DNA of 33,331 nucleotides from Marinilabiliales bacterium (GTDB lineage Bacteria > Bacteroidota > Bacteroidia > Bacteroidales > DTU049). Each line of letters starts with the position of its first letter. Within the stretch, counting starts at the first letter, position 1. The DNA is taken from contig PKSX01000003.1 in the NCBI GenBank assembly GCA_002869435.1, positions 1 to 33,331 of the forward strand, read 5' to 3'. This document shows positions 15,316 through 23,356 of this stretch, one piece after another. Under the pieces are notes generated by a model. The model ran no database searches. It saw nothing but the letters and a program-made list of their open reading frames with translations, and was not told where the DNA came from. Position numbers and translations under genes: made by a program.

Positions 15316-15792
15316 ATGAAAAGGGTCTCCGTTTTAAGTTTTGTTTTGACATTTGCATTTCTTTTTGCAAGTGCTGTTTTTGTTAATGCTCAGCCTGTCG
15401 TAAAACAGAAAACCAAGCGAATCATTAACAATACTGCCGTTGAAATTCACAAGGCACATAAAGAAACAATGGTACATAAAGTTTTCACAGGAAAACTTAA
15501 AAAAGCCATTGCGCACCAGCGTTTTGCTATTTATTTGTACCAGCAGGGGCGCTATATGAGAGCCATGCACCACTCTCGCAGAGCTCGTATTTTGGCACAC
15601 CAACATCTTGAAGCCAATCTTGGTGTTCCTCCAAAACCTGTTGTTTTTGGACCCGATGAAAAACCAGATGGTATGATCCCACCGGACGCAGAACTGGACA
15701 AAGCCCTTGAAGAACACCCTGAGTTTATGGAGGCACGTGAAGAAAGCGGAATGATAGAAGGACCTCTCGAAAACATAGATATTAAGGAATAA
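15316..15792 (+). CDS. Exported protein of unknown function
   Basis: I do not recognise this 158-residue protein. A signal peptide (MKRVSVLSFVLTFAFLFASAVFVNA) would be cut before Gln26. The mature protein has two contrasting halves. The first (about 27-103) is strongly basic and His-rich, with HKAHKETMVHK and a helical stretch KAIAHQRFAIYLYQQGRYMRAMHHSRRARILAHQHLE that looks like one TPR-like helical hairpin. The second (about 110-158) is acidic and Pro-rich, ending in glutamates. There is no T9SS sorting domain or lipobox, so it is presumably periplasmic. It has no clear operon partner: ispG follows after 54 bases with its own -7 box. Confidence 0.75.
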   Translation: MKRVSVLSFVLTFAFLFASAVFVNAQPVVKQKTKRIINNTAVEIHKAHKETMVHKVFTGKLKKAIAHQRFAIYLYQQGRYMRAMHHSRRARILAHQHLEANLGVPPKPVVFGPDEKPDGMIPPDAELDKALEEHPEFMEAREESGMIEGPLENIDIKE

Positions 15793-15831
15793 GTACTACT
15801 TTTTCCCGGCTCAAAATAGCCACGAATTACG

Positions 15832-15839
15832 TACATTTG
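15832..15839 (+). promoter_or_regulatory. -7 promoter box for the ispG-HAD-pfkA-priA operon
   Basis: TACATTTG matches TAnnTTTG and ends only seven bases before the ispG ATG at 15847. Transcription would start at or within a base or two of the ATG, implying a leaderless mRNA. Confidence 0.55.
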
Positions 15840-15846
15840 TACTATC

Positions 15847-17367
15847 ATGCAAACCAATCGTAGTTCGTGGCTTTCTTTTGTCTCCAGACCAGTGCAAATT
15901 GGCACTGTTGCCTTTGGTGGCTCCAATCCTGTGCGATTGCAATCCATGTGCAATACCGACACTATGAACACCGAGGTTACGGTTAATCAGTGTATTCAGA
16001 TCTTCAATGCCGGTGCACATTTAGTCAGAATCACCGCAAGAAATATTTCTGAAGCGAAAAACCTGAGCAAAATCCGGCATCAGCTTAATGAAGCAGGGTA
16101 TACACGACCTCTGGCTGCCGACATTCACTTTAATCCGGAAATTGCTTCAGCGGCTGCATCGAGAGTTGAGAAAATCAGAATAAACCCCGGTAACTTTGTA
16201 CACATTTTTCCGGGTAAAACCGATTATTCTGAAACAGAGTACCAGCAAGAGCTGGATGAAGCTGGTCGAATTCTGAAGCCGATTATTGCAATTTGCAAAG
16301 AACACAAAACTGCTGTACGAATTGGAATAAATCATGGTTCACTCTCCAAAAGAGTATTGAGTAAATATGGCGACACGCCTAAAGGAATGGTGGAATCAGC
16401 CATTGAATACATCCGCCTTTTTGCTGATGAAGATTTTCACAATTTGCTAGTCTCTATGAAATCGAGTGATGTGCGCACCATGATCTGGGCAAACAGGCTA
16501 CTGGCCCAACGCATGATGGAGGAAAGTTTCAATTATCCCATTCATTTAGGTGTTACTGAAGCCGGTGCCGGAGAAGACGGAAGAATTAAATCCGCAATTG
16601 GAATTGGCAGTCTACTAATGGATGGCATTGGTGACACTGTTCGGGTTTCGCTTACCGAAGCTCCTGAAAAAGAAATTCCCGTAGCAGCTCAAATTGTTGA
16701 TTCTTCTAAAAAACTTATTTCAGATTCAAGATTATCCTCAAAATATTTTAGCAAAATCAGTCCATATGCTTTTGAATTAAATGCTTTTGAGAAAAAAAAC
16801 AATGTGACTCCGGATATTGTTTCTGGTAATGCAGCTGTATCGATACTTCATCCTGATGATATCAGAAAGGCATTTGTCAAAAAGCCAGAGTCAGAACTTA
16901 TTTTTAAATATACCGGCAAATCCGGTTTTAATGAGTTTTTAATGGTTTGTGGTTCTGCTTTTGCCGACGGCATCGGAAACGGTATTTCTTGTGCAAATCG
17001 CATATTTACTAATAATGAGCAGCGACAAATCTACATGATGCTTCAATCAACACGTAGAAAGATATCAACCGCCGAGTTTATTTCCTGTCCGTCTTGCGGT
17101 CGCACCGAATTTGATATAGAAAGCCTGCTTAATGAAGTGAAGAGCCGTTTTGAACATTTGAAAGACATCAGCATTGCCGTGATGGGTTGTATCGTAAATG
17201 GTCCTGGTGAAATGCGCGGAGCAAACTACGGAATTCTGGGGTCAGCGCCCAACAAAGTTCATTTGTATTATAAAGGCGAATCTGTACGGAAAAACATTGA
17301 TCAAAAAGAGGCTGTTGATACGCTGCAAAAACTAATGACAGAAAAAGGAGATTTCAAAAATGATTAA
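15847..17367 (+). CDS. ispG: (E)-4-hydroxy-3-methylbut-2-enyl-diphosphate synthase (IspG/GcpE)
   Basis: This 506-residue Fe-S enzyme reduces MEcPP to HMBPP in the MEP isoprenoid pathway. The N-terminal TIM barrel opens with VQIGTVAFGGSNPVRLQSM and has LAADIHFNP, EKIRINPGN and VRIGINHGSLS. The C-terminal reductase domain carries the three cluster ligands Cys414, Cys417 (CPSCGRT) and Cys448 (MGCIVNGPGE), with Glu455. Between TEAPEKEIPVA (about 285) and LQSTRRKIS (about 405) lies an extra segment of about 120 residues. That makes it longer than E. coli IspG (372 residues) but shorter than the large-insert Bacteroidota/plant type as I recall it. It overlaps the HAD gene by eight bases. Confidence 0.93.
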   Translation: MQTNRSSWLSFVSRPVQIGTVAFGGSNPVRLQSMCNTDTMNTEVTVNQCIQIFNAGAHLVRITARNISEAKNLSKIRHQLNEAGYTRPLAADIHFNPEIASAAASRVEKIRINPGNFVHIFPGKTDYSETEYQQELDEAGRILKPIIAICKEHKTAVRIGINHGSLSKRVLSKYGDTPKGMVESAIEYIRLFADEDFHNLLVSMKSSDVRTMIWANRLLAQRMMEESFNYPIHLGVTEAGAGEDGRIKSAIGIGSLLMDGIGDTVRVSLTEAPEKEIPVAAQIVDSSKKLISDSRLSSKYFSKISPYAFELNAFEKKNNVTPDIVSGNAAVSILHPDDIRKAFVKKPESELIFKYTGKSGFNEFLMVCGSAFADGIGNGISCANRIFTNNEQRQIYMMLQSTRRKISTAEFISCPSCGRTEFDIESLLNEVKSRFEHLKDISIAVMGCIVNGPGEMRGANYGILGSAPNKVHLYYKGESVRKNIDQKEAVDTLQKLMTEKGDFKND

Positions 17368-18010
17368 AAACATCATATTTGATTTGGGCGGAGTTTTACT
17401 GAATATTGATTTTGCTCTAACCCAAAAGGCATTTTCAGAACTCGGCATGGAGAATGCACTGGTCAAATTCAGCCAGCATATGCAACTGGGTTTTTTCGAT
17501 CAGCTCGACCGCGGAGAAATCTCTGATGAAGAATTTATCTCTAAGGTGAAGTCGGAAATGCCATCAGGCACTTCTGATGAAGATATCAGACAAGCCTGGA
17601 ATGCCATGTTGCTCGATTTTCCGCAGCAAAATTATAATTTGATGTTAACGGTCAATAAAAATTACCGCACTTTTTTGATGAGTAATACCAACAGCATTCA
17701 TTTTCCGGAATACCAAAAAAACCTGAGAGAAACTTTTGGCATTTCCAGTCTGGACGACTTGTTTGAAAAGTCGTATTACTCTTTCATCTCAGGTAAAAGA
17801 AAACCTGAGGCAGATTTCTTTGAGTTGATTCTGAATGAAAATGGTCTTATTGCTTCCGAAACAGTTTTCATTGATGACACTTTACCAAATACCAGGGCTT
17901 CTGCAAGTGTTGGAATAAAAGGATTGTATTTACCTCCCGAATTGAAACTCACAGATTTGTTTACAAAAGATGGATATTTAAAAGAAAATAATCAATATGA
18001 GCAAGCTTAA
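17360..18010 (+). CDS. HAD-superfamily phosphatase, YihX-like
   Basis: This 216-residue cytosolic haloacid-dehalogenase-type hydrolase shows motif I NIIFDLGGVLLNID near the N-terminus, with nucleophile Asp8. The +2 position is Gly instead of the usual Asp, as also in E. coli YihX (FDLGNV). Motif II is FLMSNTNS, the Lys of motif III lies in SGKRKPEADFF, and motif IV is FIDDTLPN. The cap segment LDRGEISDEEFISKV closely resembles YihX, an alpha-D-glucose-1-phosphate phosphatase. A sugar-phosphate substrate would suit its position directly before pfkA. It overlaps ispG by eight bases and pfkA by 14, so expression is coupled. The specific substrate is not established. Confidence 0.88.
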   Translation: MIKNIIFDLGGVLLNIDFALTQKAFSELGMENALVKFSQHMQLGFFDQLDRGEISDEEFISKVKSEMPSGTSDEDIRQAWNAMLLDFPQQNYNLMLTVNKNYRTFLMSNTNSIHFPEYQKNLRETFGISSLDDLFEKSYYSFISGKRKPEADFFELILNENGLIASETVFIDDTLPNTRASASVGIKGLYLPPELKLTDLFTKDGYLKENNQYEQA

Positions 18011-18980
18011 AAAAATTGGTGTATTAACCTCCGGCGGAGATGCCCCCGGAATGAATGCAGCGGTAAGAGCAGTAACCCGCACCGCCATATTCAACGGACT
18101 CGAAGTCATGGGAATTATACATGGTTATCAGGGACTCATTGATGGTGATTTTGTTGAACTGGAGACAAGCTCTGTGGCCAATATAATTCAGCGTGGCGGC
18201 ACCATCTTGAAAACTGCACGCAGCAAAGAATTCATGTCCAAAGAAGGCATGCAGAAAGCTTACGATAATATGATGAGGTCAGGCATGGATGCGCTTGTTG
18301 TTATTGGTGGTGATGGAACTTTCCGCGGTGCAACAGAGTTCACCGGCATTTATCCGGATATAAAAGCAATAGGTATTGCCGGCACTATAGACAACGACCT
18401 GTATGGTACCGATTTCACCATTGGTTATGATACTGCCATCAATACGGTAATGGATGCAGTGGACAAAATCAGAGATACTGCCAGTTCTCACGATCGCTTG
18501 TTTTTTATTGAAGTCATGGGTCGTGATGCCGGGTTTATTGCTTTACGTAGTGGAATTGCCGTTGGCGCCGAAGACATCCTCATTCCTGAAACAGAAAGTG
18601 ATATTGACGAATTGGTCGAAAAACTTGAAAATGGACGCCGGCACAATAAAACCAGCGGAATTATTATCATTGCCGAAGGCGACGAGCTCGGTGGTGCATA
18701 TGATGTCAGCAATATTGTAAAGAAAAGATTGCCCCATTATTCGATTCGGGTAACCATACTCGGACATATTCAGCGAGGCGGTCGCCCAACCTGCATGGAT
18801 CGTGTGCGTGCCAGCCAATACGGGTATCATGCTGTTAATGCCTTGCTTGAGGGAAAATCAGGTGTTATGGTGGGTATTGTAAAGCGCGAAGTAGTTGAAA
18901 CACCATTTGCCGAAGCTGTAAAACATCATAATAAAGTGAGAACTGACCTGAAAGAAATGACTCGCATACTGGCTATATGA
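17997..18980 (+). CDS. pfkA: ATP-dependent 6-phosphofructokinase
   Basis: This 327-residue glycolytic enzyme phosphorylates fructose 6-phosphate to fructose 1,6-bisphosphate. GVLTSGGDAPGMNAAVRA at the N-terminus is the phosphate-binding loop. GGDGTF at residues 104-109 and AGTIDNDLYGTD carry Gly at both positions that distinguish ATP-using enzymes (Gly/Gly) from PPi-using ones (Asp/Lys), so the sequence points to ATP. The catalytic Asp is in TIDND. EVMGRDAGFIAL and GHIQRGGRPTCMDR complete the substrate and effector sites. The length matches bacterial homotetramer subunits (about 320). It overlaps the HAD gene by 14 bases upstream and priA by four bases (ATGA) downstream. Confidence 0.96.
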   Translation: MSKLKKIGVLTSGGDAPGMNAAVRAVTRTAIFNGLEVMGIIHGYQGLIDGDFVELETSSVANIIQRGGTILKTARSKEFMSKEGMQKAYDNMMRSGMDALVVIGGDGTFRGATEFTGIYPDIKAIGIAGTIDNDLYGTDFTIGYDTAINTVMDAVDKIRDTASSHDRLFFIEVMGRDAGFIALRSGIAVGAEDILIPETESDIDELVEKLENGRRHNKTSGIIIIAEGDELGGAYDVSNIVKKRLPHYSIRVTILGHIQRGGRPTCMDRVRASQYGYHAVNALLEGKSGVMVGIVKREVVETPFAEAVKHHNKVRTDLKEMTRILAI

Positions 18981-21436
18981 GTAAAACGGAGCTTTATGCC
19001 GACATATTACTTCCTTTGCCCCTGCAGCAGTACTATACGTACAGGATTCCGCCCGATTTAAAAGATGAGGTTAAACCGGGGAAACGTGTGATTGTGCATT
19101 TTGGCTCCAAAAGATTTTATTCGGGGCTCATTGTCAAACTTTACGAAGAACCCAAAAAGAGCATCAGCATTAAAGATATTACTGAGGTGCTTGACGAAGA
19201 GCCAATTGCCACAGAAAAGCAGTTCGAATTCTGGAAGTGGCTGGCTCAATACTATATTTGCTCCGAAGGCGAACTCATGAATGCTGCTTTGCCCGCAGGA
19301 CTAAAAATGGAAAGCAAAACAAAATATGCTATCCACCCATTATTTGATGAAGATTTCAGTCGCCTCGACGATGATGAATACATGATTGCAGAAGGAATCA
19401 TGAAGCACGAAACCCTTAGTCCCGGCGACATACAGGCCATTTCCGGCAAAAGAAGTGTTCAGGCATTGATTCGGTCGTTGGTTGAAAAATGTGTGATTTA
19501 TCCTCAGGAAGAAATCAACGAAAAATATATTCCCAAAAAGCGTATTTTTCTTTCTCTAAATAAAGAATATACCAACGAAGGCATCATGAATGCCTTTTTA
19601 ACAAAGTTGGAAACCAAAGCCCCGAAGCAGTACCGCGCAATTTTGCACTTCTTCAACTTAGGTTCCGGACAAAAAGAAGTTGAAAAAACAGCTCTGGTTA
19701 AAGAAAGCACTAATGCAGCAGTTAAAGCACTTATTGATAAAGGTGTTTTGGAGCAATATGAAAAAACGGTTTCCCGAATACCTGTGTCTGATGAAACAGC
19801 TTCCATCAATGATATTATTCTGTCTCCGGCACAGGATAAAGCTTTTGAAGAAATTAATGAGTCTTTTTCAGAAGAAAAAACAGCGTTACTTTGGGGTGTA
19901 ACAGGAAGTGGTAAGACTGAGATTTATATCAAACTTATTGAGAAATGTTTTGAGGAAGGAAAGCAGGCATTATACCTCCTGCCTGAAATTGCGCTGACCG
20001 GTTATATGGTGAAACGGTTGAAAAAGTATTTCGGATCGAAGCTACTCGTGTATCATTCCAGGTTTAACATGCATGAAAAGGTCGAAATCTGGAAAAAAGT
20101 ACTTTCTGCTAAAGAACCTTTATTGATAATGGGCGCACGTTCTTCTGTTTTTCTTCCTTTCTCATATCCGGGACTCATTATTGTTGATGAAGAACACGAC
20201 TACAGTTATAAGCAACAGGATCCTGCACCCCGTTATCATGCCCGCGATGCGGCCATCATGCTGGCAAAATTCAATAAAGCAAAAGTGGTTTTGGGAACAG
20301 CAACGCCCTCTGCCGAATCATGGTATAATGCAAAAGAAGACAATTACAGATTAGTAAAACTCATGCAACGCTTTGGTGATGCAAAATTACCACTGGTTCA
20401 TATTGTAGACATCAAAGAAGCGACCATGAGGAAAACAATGAGGTCCTATCTCTCTCCGCAACTTTTTGGCGCAATGCAACAAACCCTGAATGATCATAAA
20501 CAGATTATTCTCTTTCAAAACCGTCGTGGGTATAGCACCTGGCTCGAATGTAATCATTGTGGCTGGACTCCCATTTGTAAGAATTGTGATGTTTCAATGA
20601 CTTATCATAAGCAAATTGACTTACTGAAATGCCATTATTGCGGGTACACAGAGCGTGTTCCTTCCGAATGTCCGAAATGTCAGAATACTGAAATCCAAAT
20701 GAAGGGTATGGGTACTCAAAAAGCAGAAGACGAACTTGGTATTTTGTTTCAAAACACAGAGATTGCCCGTATGGACATGGACACTGTGCGTGGCAAAAAT
20801 GCACATCAGGCCATACTTGATGGCTTCGATAACGGAAAATATCAAATTCTTGTGGGCACACAAATGGTAAGCAAAGGTCTGGATTTCGGTCGCGTGGAAG
20901 TAGTCGGCATTCTAAATGGTGATAATTTACACACATATCCCGATTTTCGATCACATGAAAGCGCTTTTCAGCTCATGATGCAAGTTGCCGGGCGTGCGGG
21001 GCGAAGAAAAAACCCGGGACAGGTTTTCATACAGGTTTATGATAAGGATAATCCTATTGTGAAATTCGTGGAAAATTACGATTACGAAGGATTTATGGAG
21101 CAGGAATTAGCCTCCAGAGAAATCTATCAGTATCCGCCTTTCTACAGATTATTGAAAATCAGCATAAAGCACAAAACCAAGGAAGTATCTCTGGAAGCAG
21201 GCGCACAGCTGGCAGGTATTCTAAAAGGATTTATTCCCGAAAAACAGGTTCTGGGACCCGTGTATCCCGTTGTGGCAAGAGTTAAAAACCTATATATCAG
21301 GCAGATTCTCATTAAATTGCCTCGTTTGAATCAACTTCACAAACTTAAAAAACGTATTTACGACGAAACCCGTTTGTTGAATAACCGAGAAATTTTTAAA
21401 GGGTGTAGAATTAGCATTGATGTGGATCCGCATTAA
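18977..21436 (+). CDS. priA: Primosomal protein N' (replication restart helicase PriA)
   Basis: This 819-residue superfamily-2 3'-5' DNA helicase reloads the replisome at stalled forks. The N-terminal 3'-DNA-binding domain (about 1-105) is followed by a winged-helix region and the helicase core. Walker A GVTGSGKT is near residue 306, the DEEH box (VDEEHD) near 404, and LGTATPSAESW is motif III. The zinc-binding insert near 524-570 has four Cys pairs: CNHC, CKNC, CHYC and CPKC. Helicase lobe 2 contains LVGTQMVSKGLDF and MQVAGRAGR. It starts inside the pfkA stop (ATGA overlap). Downstream is the heptamer tandem repeat. The length is typical of Bacteroidota PriA. Confidence 0.96.
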   Translation: MSKTELYADILLPLPLQQYYTYRIPPDLKDEVKPGKRVIVHFGSKRFYSGLIVKLYEEPKKSISIKDITEVLDEEPIATEKQFEFWKWLAQYYICSEGELMNAALPAGLKMESKTKYAIHPLFDEDFSRLDDDEYMIAEGIMKHETLSPGDIQAISGKRSVQALIRSLVEKCVIYPQEEINEKYIPKKRIFLSLNKEYTNEGIMNAFLTKLETKAPKQYRAILHFFNLGSGQKEVEKTALVKESTNAAVKALIDKGVLEQYEKTVSRIPVSDETASINDIILSPAQDKAFEEINESFSEEKTALLWGVTGSGKTEIYIKLIEKCFEEGKQALYLLPEIALTGYMVKRLKKYFGSKLLVYHSRFNMHEKVEIWKKVLSAKEPLLIMGARSSVFLPFSYPGLIIVDEEHDYSYKQQDPAPRYHARDAAIMLAKFNKAKVVLGTATPSAESWYNAKEDNYRLVKLMQRFGDAKLPLVHIVDIKEATMRKTMRSYLSPQLFGAMQQTLNDHKQIILFQNRRGYSTWLECNHCGWTPICKNCDVSMTYHKQIDLLKCHYCGYTERVPSECPKCQNTEIQMKGMGTQKAEDELGILFQNTEIARMDMDTVRGKNAHQAILDGFDNGKYQILVGTQMVSKGLDFGRVEVVGILNGDNLHTYPDFRSHESAFQLMMQVAGRAGRRKNPGQVFIQVYDKDNPIVKFVENYDYEGFMEQELASREIYQYPPFYRLLKISIKHKTKEVSLEAGAQLAGILKGFIPEKQVLGPVYPVVARVKNLYIRQILIKLPRLNQLHKLKKRIYDETRLLNNREIFKGCRISIDVDPH

Positions 21437-21440
21437 ATGT

Positions 21441-21489
21441 GGAAAGTGGAAAGTGGAAAGTGGAAAGTGGAAAGTTAAAAGTATAAAGT
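21441..21489 (+). repeat. Heptamer tandem repeat (GGAAAGT)n overlapping a start codon
   Basis: Five exact copies of GGAAAGT run from 21441 to 21475, followed by two degenerate copies (TAAAAGT, ATAAAGT) to 21489. The array begins four bases after the priA stop and ends in the GTG start codon at 21488-21490 of the next gene. Copy-number change would alter the spacing upstream of that start. I recall similar GGAAAGT-type arrays in other Bacteroidota intergenic regions, without data here to confirm it. Confidence 0.9.
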
Positions 21490-22012
21490 GAGTAATAAAA
21501 GTCTTGATATTGCCAAAGATTTGCTCCCGGATAGTTCCCGCGCAGTTGCTGATAATATGGCTGCCATTACACTGAAGAAGCCGGAATTAAAAAAGGTTTT
21601 TCTCGAGGTGGCTTTCACAAATCAGTATCCATGGAATATGCGCTCGGCCAATATTCTGGAAAAAGCAGATGAATTACAACCGGGATTTTTGAAAAATGAC
21701 ATTTCCTTTATTGTAGATTCTATTCCAAAAGCCACTCACGATGGCACAAAACGCTGTTTAATGAAGGCCCTTGGTCGATATAACCTGTGCGAAGATGATG
21801 AAATTTGCGGAAAATGCGCCGAGTTTAGTTTTAACTTTCTCAAATCTGCTACAGAAGCCATTGCGGTAAGATACCATGCCTTAAACATTCTGGAGCAAAT
21901 TATTAAAACATATCCTGATTTGAAGCACGAATTGTATCAGATTTCATTACTATATAAAGATGAGGTGGATAAAGGGCTTAAAGTTCATTTCAGAAAAGTA
22001 TTAAATATATAA
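21488..22012 (+). CDS. Alpha-helical (HEAT-like) protein of unknown function
   Basis: This 174-residue, apparently all-helical soluble protein begins with a GTG codon, with no signal peptide or membrane segment. Successive amphipathic helices (AVADNMAAITLKKPELKKVFLEVAF, ATEAIAVRYHALNILEQIIKTYPDLKHELYQISLLY) have a HEAT/ARM-like rhythm. Three cysteines cluster at CEDDEICGKC in the middle. I recognise no catalytic motif. The GTG start lies within the last degenerate heptamer copy, and an in-frame stop at 21476 limits the frame upstream. The first in-frame ATG (residue 24) would remove a well-formed helix, so GTG is preferred. It follows priA on the same strand and may be the operon's last gene. 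Confidence 0.7.
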   Translation: MSNKSLDIAKDLLPDSSRAVADNMAAITLKKPELKKVFLEVAFTNQYPWNMRSANILEKADELQPGFLKNDISFIVDSIPKATHDGTKRCLMKALGRYNLCEDDEICGKCAEFSFNFLKSATEAIAVRYHALNILEQIIKTYPDLKHELYQISLLYKDEVDKGLKVHFRKVLNI

Positions 22013-22052
22013 CAAACAATAGTTTATAGAGAAAAACAACTAAAAAAATTTA

Positions 22053-22083
22053 TTTTTGACTATGGATATTTTGTTTAAATTTG
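22053..22083 (+). promoter_or_regulatory. Promoter of the 378-residue T9SS cargo
   Basis: TTTTTG (22053-22058), a 17-base spacer and TAAATTTG (22076-22083) make the best full match to the Bacteroidota -33/-7 consensus in this window. The ATG lies at 22102, giving a leader of about 10-15 bases. Confidence 0.75.
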
Positions 22084-22101
22084 AGATCAAATTAAATAAT
22101 T

Positions 22102-23238
22102 ATGAAAAAGACATTTACAATTCTGTTTCTTCTGCTTTTGTTTGGTTTCTATACCAGTGCACAAACAATATGCGATGATTTCAATTATGCCAATAACACC
22201 GTTGTAACGGGCTGGACCGAGCAATCGGGTGATTGGCAGGTAAATAATAATCAATTAATGTCATCGGGAAACACCTCTTGGGAATACATTACCATGGATG
22301 GAAGCACTCAGGCAGACGGCTGTATTACGATGAGGGCTATATATGGCAGCACTACACAAATAAAATTCATAGGTCCTGTTGCCAGGTATGTCTCACCAAC
22401 CTCAAACATTTTGGTAAAAATCCAGGACAATAGTTCATCCGGAGCTTTTGATAAGTGCTTTTTTTATGTCGATGACAACCTTATTCATAGTTTTGATGGT
22501 ACTTTCGGTACGGATCTAATCCTCCAGATGGAATATATTGGAGATACAGTCTGGGCAAGAGTAGATGTAGATCGTAATGGAACCTGGGATTATGTAGATT
22601 CAACTGCTGTTAGTAATACACAATCAGGATTATGTGGTGTTGGTTCTTATGCCAGTGTTTCTGGAGACGATTATTGTTATGGTCCATGTTGTAATATCCC
22701 CGAAGCTGCTTCGAGCATTACAGGAACTTCTACTGTATGTCAGGGACAAGATTCGGTAAGTTATAGTGTTCCAACGATAGCATTTGCTGACTCTTGTGTT
22801 TGGGAATATACCGGAACCGGAGCAACAATTACAGGAAATACAGAAAATATTAAAATTAGTTTTTCAGCTTCTGCAACCAGTGGAGATTTGACTGTTTATG
22901 GGCAAAGCACATGTGGCAGTGGAAACGTTTCGCCTACATTTGCTATAACCGTAAATGATTGTACCGGTATTGATGAAATAGGCAATCAAAATGATGTGAA
23001 AATTATTCCCAACCCAAGTAACGGAATTTTTACTATTCAATTTACAGAAACTCCAATGGAAGAAATGCTGTTGCAAATCTCAAATGCTTCCGGACAAATT
23101 GTTTATATGCAAAATGCTACAGGAATTGATTCAGAACAACTGGAAGTGGATGTGCAGCATTTACCCGCCGGGATCTATTCAATAACTTTAACAAGTTCTG
23201 AAAACACAATTACCAAGAGTATTATTCTGGAAAAGTAA
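22102..23238 (+). CDS. Secreted T9SS cargo with concanavalin-like and Ig-like domains
   Basis: This 378-residue exported protein has signal peptide MKKTFTILFLLLLFGFYTSA, cut before Gln21. Residues about 25-195 form a beta-sandwich resembling concanavalin/LamG-type modules (ICDDFNYANNTVVTGWTEQSGDW, FDKCFFYVDDNLIHSFDGTFG, WARVDVDRNGTWDYVDS). A PKD/Ig-like segment follows (about 200-295), beginning AASSITGTSTVCQGQDSVSYSV. The C-terminal 80 residues (VKIIPNPSNGIFTIQF...GIYSITLTSSENTITKSIILEK) are a type A T9SS sorting domain. It may be surface-attached or released and could bind carbohydrate; no catalytic residues are evident. It is monocistronic, between a strong promoter and a stem-loop terminator. 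Confidence 0.88.
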   Translation: MKKTFTILFLLLLFGFYTSAQTICDDFNYANNTVVTGWTEQSGDWQVNNNQLMSSGNTSWEYITMDGSTQADGCITMRAIYGSTTQIKFIGPVARYVSPTSNILVKIQDNSSSGAFDKCFFYVDDNLIHSFDGTFGTDLILQMEYIGDTVWARVDVDRNGTWDYVDSTAVSNTQSGLCGVGSYASVSGDDYCYGPCCNIPEAASSITGTSTVCQGQDSVSYSVPTIAFADSCVWEYTGTGATITGNTENIKISFSASATSGDLTVYGQSTCGSGNVSPTFAITVNDCTGIDEIGNQNDVKIIPNPSNGIFTIQFTETPMEEMLLQISNASGQIVYMQNATGIDSEQLEVDVQHLPAGIYSITLTSSENTITKSIILEK

Positions 23239-23320
23239 AAGCATTTGCTTTTTACTTGTCTCCAACACGAACCAGAATGTGCTGTTTCTGATGGCTTGTG
23301 TTTAAAAAGACGCCATAAAT

Positions 23321-23348
23321 AAGAAGAAGTGAAATTATGCTTCTTCTT
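23321..23348. terminator. Stem-loop terminator between convergent genes
   Basis: AAGAAGAAG (23321-23329) and CTTCTTCTT (23340-23348) form a 9-bp stem with a 10-base loop, followed on the plus strand by G and nine T. It ends transcription of the T9SS cargo gene. On the minus strand it lies just after the DsrE-like stop, with a weaker TATTTATG tail. Confidence 0.85.
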
Positions 23349-23356
23349 GTTTTTTT

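Noticed and set aside
17360..18010. HAD phosphatase considered inactive because the +2 Asp of motif I is Gly
   Set aside because: E. coli YihX has the same Gly and is an active phosphatase, so the substitution is a family feature.
18977..21436. priA considered fused or frameshifted because of neighbouring overlaps
   Set aside because: The 819-residue frame is continuous with all helicase motifs and zinc cysteines in order.
21441..21489. Tandem repeat considered as a CRISPR array or origin iterons
   Set aside because: Units are seven bases with no spacers, and there is no dnaA, repeat cluster or cas gene nearby.
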